Of a stretch of 64,000 nucleotides of DNA, positions 53,205 to 63,100 are shown in pieces (the stretch's first letter is position 1; each line of letters begins with the position of its first letter). The notes beneath the pieces were generated by a model, which ran no database searches, was not told the origin of the DNA, and saw only the letters and a program-made list of their open reading frames with translations. Both the position numbers and the translations under genes were made by a program. Where the stretch lies: contig NZ_JBKTWO010000002.1 in NCBI RefSeq assembly GCF_047249845.1, positions 50,254 through 114,253 of the forward strand. Direction: 5' to 3'. Origin of the DNA: Thomasclavelia sp047249845. Lineage in GTDB: Bacteria > Bacillota_I > Bacilli_A > Erysipelotrichales > Coprobacillaceae.

Positions 53205-56084
53205 TATTTATATCCTCCTTTATTAGATATTCGAGATTATTTTTATCAATCAGTGTATGTTCGTTATAAAAAACATCATAATTACATAAGCTTTGATATT
53301 TACAATAAGTGCAAGGATTAATTTTATTATGTATTGTTATATCATCACTTCCTTTTGGATTAATACTGATTTTTCCTGAAATAATTTCTTTATATAGTTC
53401 TTCGATGTGCCTGTTAACATAAGCCAAAAGTCTTTCAAAAGAGTAGCTATTTAAAATATTTCCTTTATAACAATTATCCTTTTTAACAAACTTAGCTTTA
53501 ATAATTGTAGATTCTTTGTCTATTTGATTATCAATTTCTTCAATGATCTCTTCATTGACATATCCATTCATCTTATATAGTTTAAAAAAATTATTTGGAT
53601 TTTCTGTTTCATTTATTTTCATTGAACTAGCTAAAATTCTTTTTTTGGTATTAAAATATAATAAGGCTCCTTTTTCTAATTTCATTTGATTTGTTAAAGT
53701 GTCTAAATATAACAACATTTGAATATTAAAACCTTGAATAGCTAGAGAAATATCTAGATCTTTATTACTGGATTTATAGTCTATTATTTTTAAATATTTA
53801 TCATACTGATCGACTCTGTCAACTATTCCGCTTAATTTAAAATTAGAATAATCACGTTTAACTTCAACCTCATTTCCAATAATTTTAAAATCTGTAATTT
53901 TCATCTGATTAATTAAGACAATTATTGTGTTTAAAAGATCCTGTTTGATCATTGTAATAATAAAATTGTTAGTTCCATAGCTTAATCGTTCACTTAATTC
54001 ATTAAGATCAATATATTCACTAATATATTGATCAATATATTGATTTAATTGACTGAAATCTACATTTATTGCTGCATTGTTATCACAAAATAATGCTTTA
54101 GTTTTTTCTAAAACATAATGCACAATAGTACCAATCTCATTTGTTTGAAAAGTTGGATTTTTAAATGGATATATTTTTAAACCATATTGATTAAAATATT
54201 TATAAGGACAAGCATTATAAGTTTCTAATTTACTTGGTGAAAGATGGGATGAAAATAAAGATTGAGTTAGATTATCTGGTTGATTATTTGTATGTTTATA
54301 ATGATCAATCATATTATTTAAGAATTTATAATTGGGATCTTTTCCACCTAAAAGATATAATTTATCTTTTAAACTATAATGTAGATAATCATTGCTAATA
54401 TCGATATTAGTGAAGCTAAACATTGATTTTAGTTGATTATATAAAGAAGATTTTAATAGTGGCTGTCCGTCAATTGTTGCATTACTGAAACATATTGCAA
54501 TAAAATTTATATTACTATTTAATACTTTTAAAATATTATTTTGGTTTAAAGCAATCTTATAGTTTAAATCAGGTAAATTTAGTACCTGATAATCGTGATC
54601 TAATAAGATACCAGTATCTTTAGCTTGAATGGGAACAATAGTTTCATTTACACCAACTAGATATATGTAAGAACATTCAAGGATTCCGCTATAGCATTGA
54701 TTATAATTTAATAGATATAGATGATCATTATATATTTTCTTATCTTCCTTTAAAATTGGCTTTAATTTTGTGACAAGATTATAAAAATCTTTAAGTGTAA
54801 ATAATTGTTCACTAAAGAGATTTTTAAAAAAATTGATTAGTGTAGCTTGATTTTGACTATAAATGATTTCATTGTTAATAAATGTTATCATCATGTTACT
54901 AAATTCTGTCAAGGTATTACAATTAACTATATCATATTTATCTATAAAAGGATTTTCAATATATCCGGTTTCTATATATCTTTTTTTTATCACATCTAAG
55001 TAATTATAATCTGTGAAACCATTAATCATCTTAGAATCTAATAAATCAAGTAAATCTTTATCATCATTGCTGCAACAATATTTAAGCCACAATAAACAAG
55101 TATCCATTTCCTTAAAAACTAATGTTTTTTTAATATTATGGGGTATATTAAAATTATTTAATGTTTCAATCAAAAGATCTAAATATTCTTGATTTGGATA
55201 GTAAATTGCAAAATCATGGTAATGTTTGTTGTTATCAACAATATTTTGATAGATATTTAAAACTACACTTTCAATTTGGGCTTTTGGGGTAGTCTGGATT
55301 AAATTGTAAAAGGGGGAGTTTGGTAAATATTTTGGTGATTGAAGTGAAAAAAGAAATGTATTTAAATGATTAAGAAAAGGGTGATTAAAATCAGTATAAT
55401 AATCATTTTCATGAAATTTTTTAAATGGGGTATTTAAATTTCTTGGATCATCATGATCGTTAATTAGAATAGTAGTATCATTAAATTTTGCAATTTTTTT
55501 GATAAATTGAAAACGTAGTTGATAAAATATTTTATCTGTTATAAAGATATAATGATTATTAGATAAATTTTCATCAATTTTATCTATTAAGATATCTTCA
55601 TACAGATAACATTTGTATTGTGGGATATTTTTATTTAATAATAGATATAGCTCTATTATTGTTGTTATTTTTTCCTTTGAAGCAAATGATAATTCTAGTT
55701 GGGAGTTTTTGATTTGCTCTAAATGAAATAAATCAAAAATATCTATTAGTTCATAAATAAGCTCTATTTTATTATCTGTATTGAAAAGATTATTCGAAGA
55801 TTCAATTAAATCTTTAGTAATTAAAATTTTATCCAATCTTGTTAATTCTTCGTATTGATGTAAATGATAAAAATTCAGTAATTTTTTTAATAAATCTTGA
55901 TAGCAAATTATTTGGATATTAAACAAAGTATCAGTATACTTAAAAAAAACTTCTTCAAAAAATAATGGATCATCAACAATAAAATAATAATTAATGAAAG
56001 GATTTTCTTTTGCTGTTTTAATTGTATCAATAATAATATTTTTAATTTTTAGACTATATTCTAAACCGCAGTATGTTTTCATGC
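53194..56084 (-). CDS. addB: ATP-dependent helicase/nuclease subunit B
   Basis: 963 residues, AddB/RexB type. The helicase-like front lacks a clear Walker A. The C-terminal nuclease domain has IIDYKSSNK, and an iron-sulfur cluster is expected from the first Cys (NACPYKYFNQYG) with C-x2-C-x5-C (PCTYCKYQSLC). The front Walker A is absent, as in RexB. GGAGG lies eight bases before the ATG at 56084; a longer in-frame start (56115) is unlikely. Confidence 0.93.
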
Positions 56085-56182
56085 AATAAACCTCCATCCG
56101 GATATATTTTATCATATCTATATTAATTATGCTTTAATAAAGCTAGATTGAATTTTAAGGTTATTTATTAGTTAGGTTTAAT

Positions 56183-56215
56183 AAAAAAAGAAACCCAAAT
56201 GGGTTTCTCAAACTC
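56183..56215 (-). terminator. Terminator of the cold-shock gene
   Basis: On the minus strand GAGAAACCC-ATTT-GGGTTTC followed by T7. Confidence 0.88.
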
Positions 56216-56220
56216 AAAAA

Positions 56221-56424
56221 TTATTTAACTGTAACGTTTTGAGCTTGTGGTCCACGATCAGTTTCGTTGATTTCGAAATCAACAACTTGACCTTCTTCTA
56301 AAGTTTTGAAACCATCAGCATTGATAGCTGAGAAATGTACGAAGATATCTTTTCCATCTTCATCATTAGTAATAAATCCAAAACCTTTTTCTTGATTAAA
56401 CCATTTTACTTTACCTGTACTCAT
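56221..56424 (-). CDS. csp: Cold-shock protein
   Basis: 67 residues of the single OB-fold cold-shock family. RNP1 (KGFGFITN) and RNP2 (DIFVHFSAI) are perfect; the N-terminus is GKVKWFNQEKGFGF. It binds single-stranded RNA and DNA and melts RNA structure in the cold. AAGGAGG precedes the ATG. A leader of about 140 bases separates it from its promoter. Confidence 0.97.
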   Translation of the reverse strand: MSTGKVKWFNQEKGFGFITNDEDGKDIFVHFSAINADGFKTLEEGQVVDFEINETDRGPQAQNVTVK

Positions 56425-56600
56425 TAATGGTACCTCCTTGAAAGATGTGCAAAAAGGAAATACTCTATGTAACTCTAAATCACAAATATAGGATTGCGGC
56501 GGTACATAAAGGAATACAATCTTCTAATACTTGTGATACTTTGAAAATCATATTGCTACTTTTGCTCCTTTATATTACCATATTTTTTTAAATAAATCAA
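56425..56600 (-). promoter_or_regulatory. Promoter and long 5' leader of the cold-shock gene
   Basis: Minus-strand TTGATT (56595-56600), 17 bases, TATAAT-like TAATAT (56572-56577). The transcript should start near 56565 and run about 140 bases to the ATG. A long structured leader is usual in csp genes, where folding changes with temperature control translation. Confidence 0.75.
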
Positions 56601-56705
56601 ATTGTTTAGTAAACGCTTTATTATTTTTTATAATATAATTGTATGTTAACATCATCGTTAAAACATGTTAGAATATAATAAATTAATTAAAAGGAGGAAA
56701 TGAAT

Positions 56706-57047
56706 ATGCCATTTATTTCATTTACAACAAATCATAAATTAACTCTTAGACAAGAAAACGAGATTGCAAGAAGAACAGGGGAGCTGATTACAATACTTCC
56801 AGGTAAAAAAGAAGAAAATTTAATGCTTCATTTAGAAGATAATCAGATTATGTATTTTAGAGGTGAAGATATTCCTTGTATGATGGTAGATGTTAAATTA
56901 TACAAATCAATTGATTTTGATGCTAAGAAGAAATTTACTGAAGAGTTAATGAAGATGATTAAAGAAACAACTAATATTGAACCTAATGATATTTATGTAT
57001 CTTTTGATGAGTATCAAAACTGGGGAAAGCAAGGGACGCTTTTTTAA
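56706..57047 (+). CDS. Tautomerase/MIF-like protein
   Basis: 113 residues. MPFISFTTNHKLT begins with Met-Pro, which after Met removal leaves the catalytic Pro1 of the tautomerase/macrophage migration inhibitory factor fold. VDVKLYKSIDFDAKK and NDIYVSFDEYQNWG fit the trimeric beta-alpha-beta fold. The ATG at 56700 would give MNMP and hide the proline; GGAGG spacing (8 bases) also favours 56706. A keto-enol activity is expected; substrate unknown. Confidence 0.85.
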   Translation: MPFISFTTNHKLTLRQENEIARRTGELITILPGKKEENLMLHLEDNQIMYFRGEDIPCMMVDVKLYKSIDFDAKKKFTEELMKMIKETTNIEPNDIYVSFDEYQNWGKQGTLF

Positions 57048-57092
57048 TAAAGGGTGTTAGCTTTTAAAGAAATATAGTTTAGTTTATTCGAA

Positions 57093-57124
57093 AATGAGAG
57101 TCGATTTTTGACTCTTTTTTTGTT
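57093..57124 (+). terminator. Terminator of the tautomerase gene
   Basis: Stem AGAGTC/GACTCT with a seven-base loop and a run of T7. Confidence 0.75.
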
Positions 57125-57252
57125 TTTAGTAAAAATATTGGATATTTATTTATTATTTTTTTTAAATGTACCAAATAATTAATGTATATAATTATTTGAG
57201 ATTTTACATATTTAAAGAGATAAAGTAGAATTAAAGTAATGGAGGAAAATGT

Positions 57253-58320
57253 ATGGGAGATATTAGCAATGGTACAAGAATTTTGTTAACTGAATATCTT
57301 TTAAAAAGATTAACTGATGAAAATCATGCTCTTTCTAGAGAAGAATTAATTTCAAAGATTAGTGGCTTAGGAACTACTATATCTAGTAATACGATTAAAG
57401 CAGATATAGAATCTATAAAGGCGTTTAATGATATTATTAGTGATTGTCAAGATACTTTATTGGCTCCTTATAAAGCAAATATAAATTGTAGTGTTGGTTA
57501 TACAACTAAACAGAAAAAAGGAGCATTTGTTGAAAAAACATATTATAGTGATATAGAATTAATTATATTGACTAGATTATTACAAAAATGTTTAAGTTTA
57601 GATAAGGATGGTAATTCTAAATTAATTGAAAAGGTTTTATCAGATACATCTTTACATAAAATAAATCAATATCATTTACTAGATAATTTAAATGGTGAAA
57701 ATAAACAAATAAATACATTATCTTATTTAGAGAAAATCATTAATGCCATAAATAACTTTGCTTGTATTTCATTTAAACGTTTAGATTATGTTGTCAATGA
57801 TAATGTATTAAAAGAAAGTGTAGCTGGTAAAGCTATTATGATGTATCCAACTAATATTGATATTATTGATAATCAAATTTATGTAATTGGTTATCATATT
57901 AATAATGGTGAAGATTTAGAATTGGAATATTACCGAATAAATCGTATCACAGAGCTAAGAGTGGTGCGTACACCTAAATATGTGCAAAAAAGAATTGCAC
58001 CATTTAAAGATCAAGTTTGGCTATCTAATGATCCTCTTAATGTATCAAAAGATGTATCGATAAATTTACAAATAAGAGTATATGCAGTTAATAGCAATAA
58101 AGTATTTGAATTGTTACATGATCGTTTTAAAGATAGTGTGTTTATAGTGAATCAGTTTCATCAGTTTGTAGATATATCGATTGAAAATGTTGTATATGAT
58201 GATAGTCTAGTAAATTGGTTTTTACAGTTAGCAAATTATATTGAAGTATTTAAACCATTAGAGTTAAGAGATAAAATAAAAGATGAAATACGTCAAATGA
58301 ATATGATGTATCGTAGTTAG
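57253..58320 (+). CDS. WYL-domain transcriptional regulator
   Basis: 355 residues. The N-terminus is a winged helix-turn-helix (ILLTEYLLKRLTDENHALSR then ELISKISGLGTTISSNTIKA), the middle and end are a WYL domain (FACISFKRLDYV, AIMMYPTNIDIIDNQIYVIG, YYRINRITELRVV) and a WCX-like C-terminus. WYL proteins sense nucleic-acid or nucleotide ligands and often control defence or repair genes; here the neighbours are IS debris, so the target is open. Confidence 0.88.
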   Translation: MGDISNGTRILLTEYLLKRLTDENHALSREELISKISGLGTTISSNTIKADIESIKAFNDIISDCQDTLLAPYKANINCSVGYTTKQKKGAFVEKTYYSDIELIILTRLLQKCLSLDKDGNSKLIEKVLSDTSLHKINQYHLLDNLNGENKQINTLSYLEKIINAINNFACISFKRLDYVVNDNVLKESVAGKAIMMYPTNIDIIDNQIYVIGYHINNGEDLELEYYRINRITELRVVRTPKYVQKRIAPFKDQVWLSNDPLNVSKDVSINLQIRVYAVNSNKVFELLHDRFKDSVFIVNQFHQFVDISIENVVYDDSLVNWFLQLANYIEVFKPLELRDKIKDEIRQMNMMYRS

Positions 58321-58412
58321 AAAATGAACTTTTAAACAAAAAGGCTGTTAATTAATGTGGATCTTACTCGATAATGGGTAAATAGAAATTAAGCAGTACA
58401 AGGAATTTGAAG

Positions 58413-58525
58413 TGACCCCAATTATTTGGACTAAAAGTTAATAAGTTTAATCAAGCAGTTAATAAGGATTGATTTCTGTATTGTACAGGAGTTGATCCTT
58501 TTTATTTTGGACATAGTTAAATATA
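58413..58525 (-). mobile_element. IS3-family (IS150-like) end fragment
   Basis: The terminal-repeat-like TGACCCCAATTATTTGGAC at 58413-58431 lies before the C-terminal end of an IS3-type transposase on the minus strand: GSTPVQYRNQSLLTA and stop, matching the usual PVQYR finish. The rest of the element is gone. Confidence 0.7.
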
Positions 58526-59111
58526 TATAAGATAAGGAATTATAAACTGGCACATAAATTAGTGTTTAATTATAGAAGGGTTCTATAATCTTACTTACAT
58601 TATGATTACAATTCACCAAGCTGGCATAGTGCTAATTGATAAAAAATAAAGTATACATCAATACTTTTTTCGCTTTTTTGCTTGTTTAACTATCAAACTC
58701 CTAATTGTCAATTTTTACTATTTCTGATATAATGGAATTACAATATTTCTATTTTCTCGCCTTTAGTGGCTTAATATCTTTTCAAAGAGGAAATGTATAG
58801 GTTTGTTCAGGAAACTTTTTACTGTTTGTTTTTTGAAATGCCTCAATATGAGGAGGTCAGGGGGCGGATAAAATGGAATTTTGTAAACCGAGTGGTGCAA
58901 CGACACAAGGGAATCTGTGTAATATGTTTTACACACAGAAGTATTTTGATTTAAATGTGCCATTCTTATTTTAGAAAGCTAATTATATAAGATTAAAGTA
59001 ATCTTATAAAAGTTAGCAGGTATTTTTAGGACATTGAAAAGTGAATAAAACTGTACACTGAAACAACTACTTTTGTAGCTTTTTTAAAACATTGATAAAT
59101 ATTTATTTGTG
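58526..59111. other. Gene-free debris between IS fragments
   Basis: No credible gene. A locally GC-rich part (58850-58950) has a hairpin CTGTGT...ACACAG (58914-58940) and may be the non-coding end of an element related to the IS110 remnant next door. Confidence 0.4.
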
Positions 59112-59900
59112 TTATTTTAAAAGTTCTGCATTGAAATCTTTGTTTTCAGATAAAGGTTTATAAATAACTCTTAGTAATTTTCTTATTGCATGACCTTGAA
59201 TGTATTTATGGAATTTATCTTGTGCACGATTTAGACTACAATATTTATTAAAAGTGGGATTAAATCTGCATGTTGGTAATATATACTGATAGGGCTTTAC
59301 GAAGATAACGAAATCCTTGTTTGGATAATGGCGTTTTGGGGGCGTTGCATTGTCTTGACTGATATGTACTGGGATCCATACTAGCAAAACCGACAATTTT
59401 TCTGGAAGAATCAAAGTAATAAATATCACTGATTTCGCTTAAAATGCACATTCCTGTGTAGAATTCAATACCAGGGATAGAGAAGATAGGAGAGTTAAGC
59501 TTTTTAGCTAATTCTTCTATTTTTTTTATCCATATCTTTTAATTGTCTTTCAATAAGTATCTTTATTTTAAGAGTTATAACATCATTGTTTTCACCAATG
59601 GAATATTTTGAATTGAATTTTGGGAAAGCAATGTCAATACATTTCTGTAATTGATTTTTAAGTCTATTAATATTTTCCGTTAAAGAAGAATGATAGTGAG
59701 TGAGTTTTTCATTTTCTCCATTTTAAGTTTACTTTTGGTCACAGTTATATAGTTTTGTTTTGCATAATCAAAGCAATGATAAAGGTATAGAGTTTATCAG
59801 CTTTGATCATACGTATTTTTTCTTTACGTTTAGCAGCATCAGGATTAGTGAAAGAAGATCAATGATTAAACTTACCAGCAATACATATACATTACATTCT
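59112..59900 (-). pseudogene. IS110-family transposase remnant
   Basis: On the minus strand in several frames: the middle coiled part (SSLTENINRLKNQLQKCIDI then AFPKFNSKYSIGENND), the Transposase_20 region (IPGIEFYTGMCILSEISDIY, then FASMDPSTYQSRQC and SKQGFRYLRKAL) and the end (HAIRKLLRVIYKPLSENKDF). One break is an A-run near 59525, another near 59290-59400. The catalytic DEDD front could not be placed. IS110 elements use a bridge RNA and leave no target duplication; this copy is dead. Confidence 0.82.
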
Positions 59901-60108
59901 TTTTTGTTTTATGTAATTTGGTAATCACAAATGGGGTATCAAAGAACTTAACGGGAGATACAAGTTTAAAGACTTATTACAATTCAAATACAATGATGTA
60001 GCAATGACCTTTTTAAGGTAGTCAAAGTAGACATTCACTTTTTTGATTCCTAACAAAAATTTAAAGAAGGGGAAAGGTATATCATTTATGACTGTTAAAT
60101 AAGTCATT

Positions 60109-60114
60109 TATAAT
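60109..60114 (+). promoter_or_regulatory. Possible -10 box of the S8 protease gene
   Basis: TATAAT 21 bases before the ATG at 60136; no good -35 box at 17 bp (TTATGA). Confidence 0.35.
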
Positions 60115-60135
60115 ATACTAGAAGAAAATGAATTT

Positions 60136-63100
60136 ATGAAAAAAACTTTATTCAATAAGTTTTTGGTGAGTATTCTTGCTGTGGCGATGGTGCTTGGCAT
60201 GTCATTTACGACAAGCACAGCGATAAATAATGCAAATACTAACACCGAAGCTGCGAATCTTTTAGACGAGCTTACTGCTGGGGAGAAAATTTCTACCGAC
60301 CAGTATGAGCCAGATGAGATCGTAACTGTAATCGTGGAATTGGAAGAAGAAACCACCCTGGACGTGGATGAATTTACTACTATGTTTCGAAATGATAGCA
60401 TTGGCTATTCTGCTGATGCGTCTGTAGCAGCTCACCGAGCTGATATGGTAAGCCAACAGGAGAAAATCCAAACTCAAATTTCGGCATTTGCTCCTAATAC
60501 GGTATATAAGTATCATTACACCAATCTGCTTAATGGTTTTGCTGCTCAGATTGAGTACCAATACATAGAAAAGATTGAAGCTTTGGATGGAGTAATGTCT
60601 GTCTATTTAAGCCAAAGCTATGATTATAATGATAACTGGGAAGAAGATGAAGAGAGCACGGAATATATATCTCTTGAAGAATATTACGAGCTTACTGGAT
60701 GTGATGCTATAGATTTAAACAAATCTGTTATGTCTGATGCCGGTTCTTCTAGTCAAATGGGACTTGAAGCAGCTTGGGAAGCTGGTTATACTGGTGCAGG
60801 CAAAGTTGTTGGTGTTTTTGACAGTAGTATCCGTTACACTCATCAGTTATTTTCTTATATGGATCCTAAAGTAGAAAAAGATGGGGAAGCTGGTTTGCTT
60901 TCTAACTATAAAACAAAAGATAATCTACTTGAGTCTATCAAAGCTAATCAGAGTACTTTGAACTTATTCCAATCTGGTTGGGGAAGCTGGTTCCACCAAA
61001 ATGATGAGACTGGTTTTTCAAAAGATGTACAAGAAACCATTTTAAATGGTGATTTCTATTACAACTCTAAAGTTCCATTTTCTGTTGATTATGCTTGCGG
61101 TGATTTAGATGCATGGGATGGTGATTCTAGCAGTCATGGTACACACGTCAGCGGTATTGTTGCTGGTAACGGTGGTGATGGCTATTACGAACTTTCTGGT
61201 GTTAAGGGTTCTGCCTACGATTCTCAAATCATGTTTTTTAAGGTGTTTGATGAAAATGATGACTTTGGTCAGGAATCAGACGAAGCTGTATTTGCTGCTT
61301 TGGATGATGCTATAACTTTAGGTGTCAATGCCTTTAACCTATCCCTTGGTATTCCAAATGGATTTACAACTATGAATACATATGCTCAAGCAGGTTATCA
61401 ACGTGCTTACAACCGAGCTAGTGCTAGTGGTATTTCTATTTGCGTTTCTGCGGGTAATGATGCTCGTGACAGTCATCCAGGTGCTTTAGTAAATGGATAT
61501 ACTACTTTGTTACCTAATAGTTCAGCAGGTGGTTTCTCTGGTTCTTTATATGCACCTATGACTATTGCTTCTGCTCAAGGTACGGGATATTCTTATATTA
61601 ACAATTGGACAGAAACTACAGCTATTGCTAGAAGAGTAACTGGTGATGTTGTGAATACTGTTGCAATCGAGGATATTTACGATACTGGACTTGGTGAGAC
61701 GTTAACTGGTAATTATGAGCTGGTTGATTGTGGTGATGGTTCATCTATTACTCGGGATTTAACAGGTAAAATTGCTTTGGTAAAACGTACTTATGGTTAT
61801 GTTCCTTACGATGAAGAGGGTATTATGGCTGCTCAGCAGAACGCTTATAAGGCTGGTGCTGTAGCTGTGTATATGACCTTTGATTATTATGGTGACTATT
61901 TTGGTACTGATGGTCTATGGACTGGCGAAAATGGTGAGAGTATTCCTGTTTTTGGTGGTACTTCTACTAATGGCAGTGTTTATAGTACTTTGTCTGCTGC
62001 TGTTGCTAATTATATTGTGCAGGTTAGTTTCTCTTCTGAGAAAAAATCTCAGACAGTAAATCGTAATTATAGTGACAATGGTCCTGCAAGTTCTACTTCT
62101 TGGGGTGTTACTGAATCTTTGAGTTTGAAACCAGATGTAATGTCTCCTGGTGGTAATATTTGGTCTGCAGGTGCAGCATCTGATTCAGCCCTAACTTCAA
62201 AGAGCGGTACTTCAATGGCATCTCCAAATGCAGAGGGACTCTTTATCCTTGCACAGCAATATGTGGATGATAATCTAGATATTTTTGGAGTGAAACCTGG
62301 AACTCAAGAATATAGTAATTTGGTGAATCAGTTGGTAGCTTCTAATGCTAAAGCTTATCAGCCTTTTGTGAGTTCATCAAATCAGACTCGTCAAAACCTA
62401 TATTTCTCTCCAAGACGTCAAGGCGCTGGTATGGTTAATATTGATAACATAATCAATAGTTTAGTTGTGTTGCATAACGATGCCTCTTATAACGATATTA
62501 CTGGTGAATCTGCTCGTGCTAAAGTAGAATTGGGTGATAAGCTAGGTACAAATTTTGATATTACATTTACTATGGATAATTATGATTCTGTGGCAAAGAC
62601 ATTTGATGTACTTGCATGTCTTCAGACTGATAATACCACAGAGGCCGATGGGCGTACAAATATTGCTGGTGTCAACACTTATGGTTCAGATATCGATGCA
62701 ATTGAAGATGGTGTGATGAAAGTTACTTCTGTTTCTGGAGGTACTATTGACAATGCATCTGACAATATCAATCGCTATGGCGACGGTGCTTCTGCAACAA
62801 AAATTTCTGTTCCTGCTAATAGCTCAGCTAAGATTACAGTTAGTGTAACTTTAAACGAAGAGACAATGAAAGCCTATGATGAAAAATATCCTAATGGTAT
62901 GTTCCTAGAAGGTTTTGTCTTCTTTGATAATGTGGATTCAGATTATGAGACTCTTAATATTCCTTATATGGGATTTAGAGGAGATTGGAATGCAGCTCCA
63001 ATTTTTGATTTGGCTACTGCTTATGATGACATTAGTGATTTAAATACTTCTGATGCTAAGTATCCTTTGTTCCACACAACTACTTTGAATTCTTTGGTTA

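Noticed and set aside
58763..58963. Minus-strand 66-codon ORF
   Set aside because: Lies in IS debris, has no ribosome site and no recognisable sequence.
61109..61315. 68-codon ORF within the protease
   Set aside because: Out-of-frame shadow of the S8 protease gene.
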